Shown here piece after piece: positions 9,322 to 17,881 of a stretch of DNA of 64,000 nucleotides. This stretch comes from Streptomyces sp. NRRL WC-3626. GTDB taxonomy: Bacteria; Actinomycetota; Actinomycetes; Streptomycetales; Streptomycetaceae. Numbering within the stretch: the stretch's first letter is position 1; every line of letters begins with the position of its first letter. The stretch is from assembly GCF_000718785.1 (NCBI RefSeq), contig NZ_JOCA01000006.1, positions 372,001-436,000 of the forward strand, given 5' to 3'. The notes beneath the pieces were generated by a model, which searched no databases, was not told the origin of the DNA, and was given only the letters and a program-made list of their open reading frames with translations. Both the position numbers and the translations under genes were made by a program.

Positions 9322-10497
9322 GTGAAGGCGTCCACCGGGAAGGCCCGCGTCGAGGGACCGCACTGCCCGCCCCTCACCGATCCCCTCGCCGCCCTGCGCA
9401 CCCCGGACGACCCGCCCTGGGACGTCTACCTCACCGGCACCGTCTTCCTCGACATCGTCTTCACCGGGCTCGACTCCGCCCCGGTGCGCGGGACCGAGTC
9501 CTGGGCACGCGGGATGGGGTCGAGCCCCGGCGGCGTCGCCAACATGGCCACCGCGCTCGCCCGCCTCGGCCTGCGCACCTCCCTCGCGGCGGCGTTCGGC
9601 GACGACCACTACGGCGAGTACTGCTGGGACACGCTCCAGCAGGGCGAGGGCATCGACCTCTCGCCCTCGCGCACCGTCCCCGGCTGGCACTCACCGGTCA
9701 CCGTCTCCATGGCGTACGACGGCGAGCGCACGATGGTCTCCCACGGCCACGAACCCCCGCCCGAGGAACTCTCCCACCCGTCGCCCACCACCACCCTCGA
9801 ACGACGCCCTCCGGGCGCGGACCTGCCTCCGTGCCCGCCCCGCGCCCGCGCCGCCGTCGCCTCCCTCACCCCCGGCCGCAGCGCCCCGTGGATCGCGCGG
9901 GCCGCGCGCGACGGCGCCCGCATCTTCGGCGACGTCGGCTGGGACGACACCGGGGCGTGGGACCTGGCCGCACTGTCCGACCTGCGGCACTGCGAGGCGT
10001 TCCTGCCGAACGCGGAGGAGGCCATGCGCTACACCGGCACGGACTGCCCCCGCGCGGCCGCGCACGCCCTGACCGACCATGTGCCGGTCGCCGTGGTCAC
10101 CCTCGGCGCGGAGGGCGCGTACGCGGTCGACCGGCGCACGGGGGAGACGGCTTCGGTACCGGCGATCGAGGTCGAGGCGCTGGACCCGACCGGCGCGGGC
10201 GACGTGTTCGTCGCCGGCTTCGTCACCGGGACACTGGCGGGCTGGCCCCTGGCCGACCGCCTCGCCTTCGCCGGACTCACGGCGGCCCTGTCCGTCCAGG
10301 AGTTCGGCGGCTCGCTGTCGGCACCGGGATGGGCGGAGATCGGGGCGTGGCGGCGGAGCGTGGGCTGCGCGGAGGGCCAGGACCCGGAGGCCCTGCGCCG
10401 CTACGACTTCCTGACAGCCCTGACCCCGGCCGACCCGGTACGGCCCTGGCCGCTGAGGCGAGCGGTCCCGACGATCGGCTTCCGCAGATCGGCCTGA
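9322..10497 (+). CDS. PfkB family carbohydrate kinase
   Basis: A 391-residue ribokinase-fold sugar kinase. The substrate loop GSSPGGVANMATALARLG near residue 67 and the ATP/anion-hole signature LDPTGAGDVFVAGF near residue 290 (catalytic Asp in GAGD) are both present. The GTG start has GGGAGCG in front. It follows gudD by 95 bases on the same strand and may be co-transcribed, but the glucarate pathway seen here does not need a kinase, so its sugar is unknown. It is somewhat longer than typical ribokinases, with an extra proline-rich stretch around residues 145-175. Confidence 0.85.
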   Translation: MKASTGKARVEGPHCPPLTDPLAALRTPDDPPWDVYLTGTVFLDIVFTGLDSAPVRGTESWARGMGSSPGGVANMATALARLGLRTSLAAAFGDDHYGEYCWDTLQQGEGIDLSPSRTVPGWHSPVTVSMAYDGERTMVSHGHEPPPEELSHPSPTTTLERRPPGADLPPCPPRARAAVASLTPGRSAPWIARAARDGARIFGDVGWDDTGAWDLAALSDLRHCEAFLPNAEEAMRYTGTDCPRAAAHALTDHVPVAVVTLGAEGAYAVDRRTGETASVPAIEVEALDPTGAGDVFVAGFVTGTLAGWPLADRLAFAGLTAALSVQEFGGSLSAPGWAEIGAWRRSVGCAEGQDPEALRRYDFLTALTPADPVRPWPLRRAVPTIGFRRSA

Positions 10498-10688
10498 ACG
10501 GACGGGGCCCGGTTCGGCCGGCGCTCCAGCCCACCGGGTCGGGTGGTGGGGTGTGGACGGACCCCCGCCCCGGTTCACCTAAAAGCCCTACGGACTTGTC
10601 ACCCCCGCGTCGTACCCTGGAACCCGTGAGGCCGTTCTCAGCCAGACGGCCGTGACCAGGAGGATCCGCAGGCCTTCAGAGCCGGCCC

Positions 10689-11759
10689 ATGACTCAGACA
10701 CCCACAGCTCACACCCCCGCGCAGGAGCAGGCGCGAGTGCAGCTCACCGTCCCCGCCCAGCACCCCATGGTGACCGTGCTGGGGTCCGGGGACTCCCTCC
10801 TGCGCGTGATAGAGAAGGCCTTCCCGGGGGCCGACATCCACGTCCGGGGCAATGAGATCAGCGCGACCGGCGACAAGGCGGAGGTCGCCCTCATTTCGCG
10901 CGTGTTCGACGAGATGATGCTGGTGCTCCGCACCGGGCAGCCGATGACGGAGGACGCAGTGGAACGCTCGATCGCCATGCTCAAGGCGAGCGAGAACGGG
11001 GAGAGCGACGGCCAGGAGACCCCGGCCGAGGTGCTCACGCAGAACATCCTGTCCTCGCGCGGCCGTACGATCCGCCCCAAGACGCTCAACCAGAAGCGCT
11101 ATGTGGACGCGATCGACAAGCACACCATCGTCTTCGGCATCGGCCCGGCCGGTACGGGCAAGACGTACCTCGCCATGGCCAAGGCGGTGCAGGCCCTGCA
11201 GTCCAAGCAGGTCAACCGCATCATCCTGACCCGCCCCGCGGTCGAGGCCGGTGAGCGGCTCGGCTTCCTCCCGGGCACGCTGTACGAGAAGATCGACCCG
11301 TATCTGCGCCCGCTCTACGACGCCCTGCACGACATGCTCGACCCGGACTCGATCCCCCGCCTGATGGCGGCCGGCACGATCGAGGTCGCCCCGCTGGCGT
11401 ACATGCGTGGCCGTACGCTCAACGACGCCTTCATCATTCTCGACGAGGCCCAGAACACCAGCCCCGAACAGATGAAGATGTTCCTGACCCGCCTCGGCTT
11501 CGAATCGAAGATCGTGATCACGGGTGACGTCACGCAGGTCGACCTGCCCGACGGCACCAAGTCCGGTCTGCGGCAGGTGCAGGACATCCTGGAGGGCCTG
11601 GACGACGTCCACTTCTCCCGGCTGTCGTCCCACGATGTCGTCCGGCACAAGCTGGTGGGCCGTATCGTCGACGCGTACGAGCAGTACGACAGCCGGCACG
11701 GCACCCAGAACGGCACCCACAAGGGCGGCCGCGGCAAGTCCGGCCCCAAGGGGAAGTAG
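10689..11759 (+). CDS. phoH: PhoH family ATPase
   Basis: A 356-residue PhoH-like P-loop ATPase. An N-terminal KH-like part (VTVLGSGDSLLRVIEKAFPGADIHVRGNEISATG) precedes the ATPase domain with Walker A GPAGTGKT at 152-159 and Walker B IILDEAQN. The family is linked to RNA metabolism and is nearly always next to ybeY and a CorC-type protein, as here. ybeY starts 12 bases downstream. The C-terminal 20 residues are a lysine/glycine-rich tail. Confidence 0.93.
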   Translation: MTQTPTAHTPAQEQARVQLTVPAQHPMVTVLGSGDSLLRVIEKAFPGADIHVRGNEISATGDKAEVALISRVFDEMMLVLRTGQPMTEDAVERSIAMLKASENGESDGQETPAEVLTQNILSSRGRTIRPKTLNQKRYVDAIDKHTIVFGIGPAGTGKTYLAMAKAVQALQSKQVNRIILTRPAVEAGERLGFLPGTLYEKIDPYLRPLYDALHDMLDPDSIPRLMAAGTIEVAPLAYMRGRTLNDAFIILDEAQNTSPEQMKMFLTRLGFESKIVITGDVTQVDLPDGTKSGLRQVQDILEGLDDVHFSRLSSHDVVRHKLVGRIVDAYEQYDSRHGTQNGTHKGGRGKSGPKGK

Positions 11760-11771
11760 ACCGAGCACCAC

Positions 11772-12269
11772 ATGTCGATCGACGTCAACAACGAGTCCGG
11801 AACCGAGGTCGACGAGCAGGCGATCCTCGACATCGCCCGCTACGCGCTCGCGCGGATGCGTATCCACCCGCTCTCCGAGCTCTCGGTGATCGTCGTGGAC
11901 GCCGACGCCATGGAGCAGCTGCACATCCAGTGGATGGACCTGCCCGGGCCGACGGACGTCATGTCGTTCCCGATGGACGAGCTGCGGCCGCCGTCGAAGG
12001 ACGCCGAGGAGCCCCCGCAGGGACTCCTCGGCGACATCGTGCTCTGCCCCGAGGTCGCCACCCGGCAGGGCCAGGAGGCGGAGACGCGGCACACCATGGA
12101 CGAGGAGCTCCAGCTGCTCACCGTCCACGGTGTGCTGCACCTGCTGGGCTACGACCACGAGGAGCCGGACGAGAAGGCCGAGATGTTCGGCCTGCAGGCC
12201 GCCATCGTGGACGGCTGGCGCGCGGAGAAGGGCCTCACCGGCCCGTCGCCGGCGCCGACCGTGTCATGA
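11772..12269 (+). CDS. ybeY: Endoribonuclease YbeY (rRNA maturation)
   Basis: A 165-residue single-strand endoribonuclease involved in 16S rRNA 3' processing and ribosome quality control. The zinc motif H119-x3-H123-x5-H129 ([11 protein letters not shown]) and the [10 protein letters not shown] strand are diagnostic. The gene lies between phoH and a CBS/CNNM protein, the usual bacterial order leading to era. Its stop overlaps the next start as ATGA. Confidence 0.95.
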   Translation: MSIDVNNESGTEVDEQAILDIARYALARMRIHPLSELSVIVVDADAMEQLHIQWMDLPGPTDVMSFPMDELRPPSKDAEEPPQGLLGDIVLCPEVATRQGQEAETRHTMDEELQLLTVHGVLHLLGYDHEEPDEKAEMFGLQAAIVDGWRAEKGLTGPSPAPTVS

Positions 12270-13567
12270 GTCCGACACTCGTCCTCGGCGCGATCGCGCT
12301 GGTCGTCGTCGCCTGGCTGGCCGCCTGCGCCGAGGCCGGCATCGCGCGCGTCTCCAGCTTCCGCGCCGAGGAGGCCGTACGCTCCGGCCGCCGGGGCAGC
12401 GACCGGCTGGCGCAGATCGCCGGCGACCCCACCCGTTTCCTCAACGTGGCGCTGCTGGTCCGCGTCACCTGCGAGATGGCCGCCGCCGCGCTGATCACCT
12501 ACGGCTGTCTGCGCGAGTTCGACGGCACCACCGAGGCCCTGCTGATCGCCATCGCGATCATGGTCCTGGTGTCGTACGTCGCCGTCGGGGTCTCCCCGCG
12601 CACCATCGGCCGCCAGCACCCGCTGAACACGGCCACGGCCGCCGCGTACGTCCTGGTCCCGCTCGCGAGGGTGATGGGCCCGATCCCCTCGCTCCTCATC
12701 CTCATCGGCAACGCGCTCACCCCCGGCAAGGGCTTCCGGCGCGGCCCCTTCGCCTCCGAGGCGGAGCTGCGCGCGATGGTCGACCTCGCGGAGAAGGAGT
12801 CGCTGATCGAGGACGAGGAGCGCCGCATGGTGCACTCCGTCTTCGAACTGGGTGACACGCTGGTGCGCGAGGTGATGGTGCCGCGCACCGACCTGGTGGT
12901 GATCGAGCGGTACAAGACGATCCGCCAGGCCCTCACGCTCGCCCTGCGCTCCGGTTTCTCCCGTATCCCGGTGACCGGCGAGAGCGAGGACGACATCGTC
13001 GGGATCGTCTACCTCAAGGATCTGGTCCGCAAGACGCACATCAGCCGCGACGCCGAGAGCGAGCTGGTGTCGACGGCGATGCGCCCCGCGTTCTTCGTGC
13101 CCGACACCAAGAACGCCGGCGATCTGCTGCGCGAGATGCAGAAGGAACGCAACCACGTCGCCGTCGCCGTCGACGAGTACGGCGGCACCGCGGGCATCGT
13201 CACCATCGAGGACATCCTCGAGGAGATCGTCGGCGAGATCACCGACGAGTACGACCGTGAACTCCCGCCCGTGGCGGAGCTCGGCGAGGACCGCTACCGG
13301 GTCACCGCCCGTCTCGACATCACCGACCTGGGCGAGCTGTACGGCCTGGAGGAGTACGACGACGAGGACGTGGAGACCGTGGGCGGACTGCTCGCCAAGC
13401 ACCTGGGCCGGGTGCCGATCGCGGGCGCCTCGTCGGTGGTCGAGCTCCCCGACGACCGCAGACTGCGCCTCACGGCGGAGGGTGCGGCGGGCCGCCGGAA
13501 CAAGGTCGTGACGGTCTTGGTGGAGCCGGTGGGTTCTCTCGCCGAGGACCCGGAGGCACCGGAGTGA
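12266..13567 (+). CDS. Hemolysin/CorC family transporter (CNNM-CBS-CorC)
   Basis: A 433-residue membrane protein. The first 150 or so residues carry CNNM (DUF21) transmembrane helices; these are followed by a pair of CBS domains ([18 protein letters not shown] ... [26 protein letters not shown]) and a C-terminal CorC/HlyC domain. The family is linked to magnesium or cobalt movement; the hemolysin name is historical. Translation is coupled to ybeY upstream and to the MmcQ-like gene downstream by 4-base overlaps. Confidence 0.92.
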   Translation: MSPTLVLGAIALVVVAWLAACAEAGIARVSSFRAEEAVRSGRRGSDRLAQIAGDPTRFLNVALLVRVTCEMAAAALITYGCLREFDGTTEALLIAIAIMVLVSYVAVGVSPRTIGRQHPLNTATAAAYVLVPLARVMGPIPSLLILIGNALTPGKGFRRGPFASEAELRAMVDLAEKESLIEDEERRMVHSVFELGDTLVREVMVPRTDLVVIERYKTIRQALTLALRSGFSRIPVTGESEDDIVGIVYLKDLVRKTHISRDAESELVSTAMRPAFFVPDTKNAGDLLREMQKERNHVAVAVDEYGGTAGIVTIEDILEEIVGEITDEYDRELPPVAELGEDRYRVTARLDITDLGELYGLEEYDDEDVETVGGLLAKHLGRVPIAGASSVVELPDDRRLRLTAEGAAGRRNKVVTVLVEPVGSLAEDPEAPE

Positions 13568-13923
13568 CCCCGGGGCAACTGCGCGCCCTCTGCCTCTCCT
13601 TCAACGCGGCGGTGGAGGAGTTCCCCTTCAACCCGGAGACCTCCGTCTTCAAGGTCCTGGGCAAGCTCTTCGCCCTGACGAACCTCGACGCCACCCCCCT
13701 CACGGTCAACCTCAAGTGCGCCCCCGAGGACGCGATCCGCCTCCGCGCCGAACACCCGGATTCGATCACCCCGGGCTACCACATGAACAAACGCCACTGG
13801 AACACGGTGACGGCCGACGGCCCCCTCCCCGACCATCTGATCCGGGAACTGGTCGAGGACTCGTACGACCTGGTCGTGGCCGGTCTCCCGAGAGCCGACC
13901 GTCTCCGCCTCGACCGCCCCTGA
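13564..13923 (+). CDS. MmcQ/YjbR family protein
   Basis: A 119-residue protein with a CyaY-like fold: N-terminal FPFNPETSVFKVLGKLFAL, then LTVNLKCAPEDAIRLRAEHP, ITPGYHMNKRHWNTV and the C-terminal LIRELVEDSYDLVVAGLP. These are the hallmarks of the family often labelled DNA-binding protein. The true role is unclear. The GTG start overlaps the preceding stop (GTGA), placing it in the ybeY operon. Confidence 0.85.
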   Translation: MTPGQLRALCLSFNAAVEEFPFNPETSVFKVLGKLFALTNLDATPLTVNLKCAPEDAIRLRAEHPDSITPGYHMNKRHWNTVTADGPLPDHLIRELVEDSYDLVVAGLPRADRLRLDRP

Positions 13924-13955
13924 GCCCGGTGGCACGGCCCCCTTATGCTCGGATC

Positions 13956-14309
13956 ATGACCGACACCACCGCCCTCGACCCCGAGGACCGCAAGATCGTC
14001 ACCCTGGCCCGTTCCGCCCGCGCGCGCAACGGCGTGCCCGAGGGCGCGGCCGTACGCGACGAGACGGGCCGTACGTACGTCGCCGGGACGGTCGCCCTGG
14101 ACTCCCTGAAGCTGAGCGCGCTGCGGACGGCGGTGGCGATGGCGGTGGCGTCCGGCGCGACGTCGCTGGAGGCGGCGGCCGTGGTGACCGAGGCTCAGTC
14201 CGCGTCCCCCGAGGACCGCGCGGCCGTACGGGACCTCGGCGGCCCCGCGACCCCGGTCCTGGTGGCCGGCCCGGATGGCACGGTCCGCGAGACGCTCACG
14301 GCGGGCTGA
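13956..14309 (+). CDS. Cytidine deaminase-like protein lacking the zinc site
   Basis: A 117-residue protein resembling the small cytidine deaminase fold (RKIVTLARSARARNGVPEGAAVRDETGRTYVAGTVALDSLKLSALRTAVAMAVASGA). Active enzymes carry H/C-A-E and P-C-x2-C zinc motifs. Here the equivalent of the first reads LSALRTAV, and the whole protein contains no cysteine and no histidine, so it cannot bind catalytic zinc in the usual way. It is probably a conserved non-enzymatic member found next to era/ybeY in streptomycetes; the S. coelicolor region carries a similar gene as far as I recall. It lies 32 bases after the MmcQ-like gene. Confidence 0.75.
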   Translation: MTDTTALDPEDRKIVTLARSARARNGVPEGAAVRDETGRTYVAGTVALDSLKLSALRTAVAMAVASGATSLEAAAVVTEAQSASPEDRAAVRDLGGPATPVLVAGPDGTVRETLTAG

Positions 14310-14458
14310 CCCACCTCTGTTACCGGCGGTAAGTAGGCCGGATTTCCCCCTTGCCGCGCGCTGCCTCTCGCGCATCAATGGAACCGCCGGTGCGATCGCG
14401 GCGGGTCCGGACCCACGCTGCCGAGCAGTTCCCCCCACACGGAAAGGGACCGGAATCC

Positions 14459-14938
14459 ATGAGAGGCAAACGATTCGGAACAGGTGTGTCCTTGGCGGCC
14501 GGCGTGCTCGCCGTCTGCGGCCTGGCCTTCGCCCCCACGGCCGCCGCCGTCGCCCCCGGAACGGCGACCGTCAACGCCGACTGCGGAAGCTGGGGCGGCG
14601 GCGACGCCACCCTCACGGCCACCCAGAACGGCACGTCCGCCACCGTCACCCTCACCACCTCCTCGGTCACCGCACCCCTGTCGATCAGCAAGGACTCCCT
14701 GGTCTCGAACCTGACCCTGGTCAAGGCGAGCGGCGGCACCACGGTCTTCAAGGGCACCAAGAACCCGGCCATGTCCAGCGGTGACGACCTCCAGGTCGGC
14801 CCCCTCACCGGCACGGTCGCCTCCGGCGACAGCCTGGAGGCCTTCGGCGGCACCCTGAAGGTCACGGCCTTCGGCTTCATCACCATCACCTGCACGGCAA
14901 CGGCCCCCCAGGCCCCGGGCCCGTTCGTTTTCGACTGA
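14459..14938 (+). CDS. Secreted protein of unknown function
   Basis: A 159-residue protein with a clear Sec signal peptide (MRGKRFGTGVSLAAGVLAVCGLAFAPTAAA, cleavage about residue 30). A small threonine/serine/glycine-rich beta-type domain follows, with two cysteines (ADCGSWGG and TITCTA) that could form a disulfide. GGAAAGGGA at 14441-14449 precedes the ATG. No recognised domain. A GC-rich hairpin followed by a short T-run ends the unit. Confidence 0.8.
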   Translation: MRGKRFGTGVSLAAGVLAVCGLAFAPTAAAVAPGTATVNADCGSWGGGDATLTATQNGTSATVTLTTSSVTAPLSISKDSLVSNLTLVKASGGTTVFKGTKNPAMSSGDDLQVGPLTGTVASGDSLEAFGGTLKVTAFGFITITCTATAPQAPGPFVFD

Positions 14939-14955
14939 CCCACGGAGGGACAGCC

Positions 14956-14999
14956 GACCGGGCCGGGCACCCCCACGGGCGCCCGGTCCGCTGCCCTTT
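14956..14999 (+). terminator. Probable intrinsic terminator after the secreted protein gene
   Basis: GACCGGGC at 14956-14963 pairs with GCCCGGTC at 14981-14988 across a 17-base loop, followed by CCCTTTT ending near 14999. Confidence 0.55.
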
Positions 15000-15054
15000 T
15001 GGCCCGGATGCCCTTTCGGCGCAGGGGCGTTGACGTGAGGGACCGGAGGTGCGG

Positions 15055-16380
15055 ATGATCCGGGCCATGGTGACGACGAACCCGATACCCCGTTTCCCGG
15101 CCGGTTTCCTGTGGGGCGTGTCGACCTCCGCGCATCAGATCGAGGGGGCGGTGGAGGCGCGTGAGCCCTCCGTGTGGGACGTGTTCACGGACGGGCCGGG
15201 GCGGGTGCGGGACGGGTCGACGGCGGCGGTGGCCTGCGACCATGTGCACCGCTACCGCGAGGACGTCGCGCTGCTCGCCGACCTGGGCGTGGACGCGTAC
15301 CGCTTCTCCGTCTCCTGGCCGCGGGTACGGGCGAAGGGCGGTCTGGACTTCTACGACCGGCTGGTCGACGAGCTGTGCGCGGCGGGCGTACGGCCGGTGC
15401 CGACGCTGTTCCACTGGGATCTGCCGGCCGGCCTGGACTGGCTGGAGCGGGACACGGCACAGCGGTTCGCGGAGTACGTCACGGAGGTGGCCGGGCGGCT
15501 GGGCGACCGGGTGACGAAGTGGATCACCCTCAACGAGCCCGCCGAACACACCCTGCTGGGGCATGCCCTGGGCGTGCACGCGCCCGGCCGGAACCTGCTC
15601 TTCGACGCGCTCCCGGTGGCCCACCACCAACTCCTCGCCCACGGCCTCGCCGTACGGGCGCTCCGGGCGGCCGGGGCCGACGACATCGGCATCGCGAACT
15701 CCCACGGCCCGGCCTGGCCCGCCTCCGACGACGAGGCGGACAGGGCGGCGGCCGACTTCTACGACCTCCTCCTCAACCGCCTCTTCGCCGACCCGCTGCT
15801 CCTCGGCCGCTACCCGGACGGCATCGCCGAACTGATGCCCGGCGACGTCGAACAGGACCTGAAGGTCATCGCCGAGCCGCTGGACTGGTACGGCGTCAAC
15901 TACTACGCGCCGACACGCGTGGGCGCGCCGCAGGGCACGGAGATCGACTTCGGCGGTGTCCGGATGCCGGCCGAACTCCCCTTCTCCGTACGGGAGATCG
16001 AGGGATATCCGGTGACGGACTTCGGCTGGCCGGTGGTCCCGGAGGCCCTGACGGAGCTCCTCACCGCCTTCCGCGCCCGCTACGGCGACCGCCTCCCGCC
16101 GGTGGTCATCACCGAGAACGGCTGCGCGTACGACGGCCTGGACGACCGCGACCGCGTCACCTACCTCGACGGCCACCTCCGCGCGCTGCACCGGGCGGTG
16201 CGGGCGGGCGTGGACGTACGCGGCTACTTCGTGTGGTCCCTGATGGACAACTTCGAGTGGGCGGAGGGCTATGCCCGCCGCTTCGGCCTCGTCCACGTCG
16301 ACTTCGCCACGCAGGAACGGACCCCGAAGACGTCGTACGCCTGGTACAGGAAGCTACTGCGCGAGCAGCACGACCGCTGA
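15055..16380 (+). CDS. Glycoside hydrolase family 1 beta-glucosidase
   Basis: A 441-residue retaining glycosidase of GH1. It has the N-terminal signature FPAGFLWGVSTSAHQIEG, the acid/base E161 in TLNEPAEH, the nucleophile E354 in VITENGCAYD and the C-terminal aglycone-site region VWSLMDNFEWAEGYARRFGLVHVDF. No signal peptide, so it acts on imported oligosaccharides. The ATG at 15055 has GGAGG 5 bases upstream; ATG 15067 and GTG 15049 are alternatives. No sugar transporter or regulator is adjacent. Confidence 0.93.
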   Translation: MIRAMVTTNPIPRFPAGFLWGVSTSAHQIEGAVEAREPSVWDVFTDGPGRVRDGSTAAVACDHVHRYREDVALLADLGVDAYRFSVSWPRVRAKGGLDFYDRLVDELCAAGVRPVPTLFHWDLPAGLDWLERDTAQRFAEYVTEVAGRLGDRVTKWITLNEPAEHTLLGHALGVHAPGRNLLFDALPVAHHQLLAHGLAVRALRAAGADDIGIANSHGPAWPASDDEADRAAADFYDLLLNRLFADPLLLGRYPDGIAELMPGDVEQDLKVIAEPLDWYGVNYYAPTRVGAPQGTEIDFGGVRMPAELPFSVREIEGYPVTDFGWPVVPEALTELLTAFRARYGDRLPPVVITENGCAYDGLDDRDRVTYLDGHLRALHRAVRAGVDVRGYFVWSLMDNFEWAEGYARRFGLVHVDFATQERTPKTSYAWYRKLLREQHDR

Positions 16381-16381
16381 C

Positions 16382-16447
16382 CAGAAGCCGAGGCGGCGCA
16401 GTTGTTTCGAGTTGTCCGTCAGAAGCCGAGGCGGCGCAGTTGTTTCG
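16382..16447. repeat. 28-bp direct repeat duplicating the 3' end of era
   Basis: The 28 bases at 16420-16447, which encode the last codons of era (KQLRRLGF and stop), occur again without change at 16382-16409, 38 bases away. The first copy sits between the beta-glucosidase stop and the era stop and is not translated as part of era. Confidence 0.85.
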
Positions 16448-17372
16448 GGTCGCGTTGCCAGTCCTTGGCGACCTTCACATGGAGGTCCAGGAAGACGGGT
16501 GTTCCGAGGAGTGCCTCGATCTGCTTGCGGGACTTGATGCCGACGTCCTTCAGGCGCTTGCCCTTGGGGCCGATGACGATGCCCTTCTGGCTGGGGCGCT
16601 CGATGAAGAGGTTGGCGTGGATGTCGAGGAGGGGCTTGTCGGCGGGGCGGTCCTCGCGGGGGAGCATCTCCTCGACGACCACGGCGATGGAGTGCGGCAG
16701 CTCGTCGCGGACACCCTCCAGGGCCGCCTCGCGGATCAGCTCCGCGACCATGACCTGCTCGGGCTCGTCGGTGAGATCGCCCTCGGGGTAGAGGGCGGGG
16801 CCCTCCGGCATCAGCGGGATGAGGAGGTCGGCCAGCAGACCGACCTGCTGGTTCGCGGTCGCGGAGACCGGGATGATCTCCGCCCAGGTGATGCCCAGCT
16901 CCCGGCCCAGCTGGTCCACGGCGATCAGCTGCTCGGCCAGTGCCTTGCCGTCCACCAGGTCGGTCTTGGTGACGATCGCGATCTTCGGGGTCCTCTTGAT
17001 CCCGGCGAGTTCCTTGGCGATGAACCGGTCACCGGGGCCGATCTTCTGGTCGGCGGGAATGCAGAAGCCGATCGCGTCGACCTCGGCCCAGGTGGCGCGG
17101 ACCACGTCGTTCAGCCGCTCGCCGAGCAGGGTGCGCGGCTTGTGCAGTCCGGGGGTGTCCACGAGGATCAGCTGCGCGTCCTCACGGTGCACGATCCCGC
17201 GCACGGTGTGCCGGGTGGTCTGCGGCCGGTTCGAGGTGATCGCCACCTTCTGCCCGACCAGAGCGTTCGTGAGGGTGGACTTGCCCGCGTTGGGGCGGCC
17301 CACGAAGCAGGCGAAACCGGCCCTGTGGACGGCCTCGGCCGGCTGCTCGGATGACTGGGTACGAACGCTCAT
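16419..17372 (-). CDS. era: GTPase Era
   Basis: A 317-residue GTPase for 30S subunit maturation. G1 is GRPNAGKS (25-32), followed by the Era switch stretch SNRPQTTRH, G3 DTPGLH, G4 TKTD and G5-like VSATA. The C-terminal KH domain contains IVIGPKGKRLKDVG, which binds the 16S rRNA 3' end. The start is the ATG giving MSVRTQ; an ATG three codons upstream (17381) is also possible. Era lies on the opposite strand from the phoH-ybeY operon. Confidence 0.95.
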   Translation of the reverse strand: MSVRTQSSEQPAEAVHRAGFACFVGRPNAGKSTLTNALVGQKVAITSNRPQTTRHTVRGIVHREDAQLILVDTPGLHKPRTLLGERLNDVVRATWAEVDAIGFCIPADQKIGPGDRFIAKELAGIKRTPKIAIVTKTDLVDGKALAEQLIAVDQLGRELGITWAEIIPVSATANQQVGLLADLLIPLMPEGPALYPEGDLTDEPEQVMVAELIREAALEGVRDELPHSIAVVVEEMLPREDRPADKPLLDIHANLFIERPSQKGIVIGPKGKRLKDVGIKSRKQIEALLGTPVFLDLHVKVAKDWQRDPKQLRRLGF

Positions 17373-17593
17373 GCCGCCCATTCTCCCTGATCCACGAAGC
17401 CCACCGCACCAGCGGCCGCGCCACCGGGCCCGGAACACGCGGCCGGGCCCCGGCCGCCCCGCGCGGGGGTGACCGGGGCCCGGTGGAAACCCGGAAGGCC
17501 CGGACGGTCCGGGCCGGGATTCCGGACCCCGCTTCAGCCCGGGGGGGCACGTCGGGCCCCCTCCGTCCGGCCCCGTCCGCCAGTCCTCCTCCG

Positions 17594-17860
17594 TCAGGCC
17601 CCCTCCTTCAGGACTCTCCTGATCAGCGTGCGCTGGTCGTCCGTCAGGTGGGGGTCCGCGCAGTGCACCGATCTGCCGTCCACCGTGATCCGGTAGGCGA
17701 AGCCGTCCGGTACTCCCGGCGGCGGGGTGCCCCGGCCGGCGGCCAGGGACCGCTCGGCCAGGGTGTGCCATTCCGCCGCGTCGGGGCGGCCCGTGGTGTC
17801 CACCTCCGCCCGCCGCTCGATGCCCGCGAAACCGCCCGTGCGACTCACCTCGATACGCAT
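17594..17860 (-). CDS. Emfourin-like inhibitor of the adjacent M4 protease
   Basis: An 88-residue protein beginning MRIEVSRTGGFAGIERRAEVDT. The N-terminal strand followed by GGFAGI matches what I recall of emfourin, the small cytoplasmic protein that inhibits protealysin in Serratia and is encoded directly after it. Here it also follows a protealysin-like protease gene, with 21 bases between the protease stop and this start. It is therefore called as the cognate inhibitor. The remainder (DPHLTDDQRTLIRRVL) has no other recognised motif. Confidence 0.72.
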   Translation of the reverse strand: MRIEVSRTGGFAGIERRAEVDTTGRPDAAEWHTLAERSLAAGRGTPPPGVPDGFAYRITVDGRSVHCADPHLTDDQRTLIRRVLKEGA

Positions 17861-17881
17861 GGGTCCGTGTCTAGTACGGAA

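Noticed and set aside
9322..10497. PfkB kinase considered as a 2-keto-3-deoxygluconate kinase
   Set aside because: No keto-deoxygluconate pathway gene is present and the kinase sequence alone does not show this specificity.
16382..16447. Two-copy direct repeat considered as a CRISPR or attachment site
   Set aside because: Only two copies with a 10-base gap, no cas or integrase gene nearby, and the repeat is simply the end of era.
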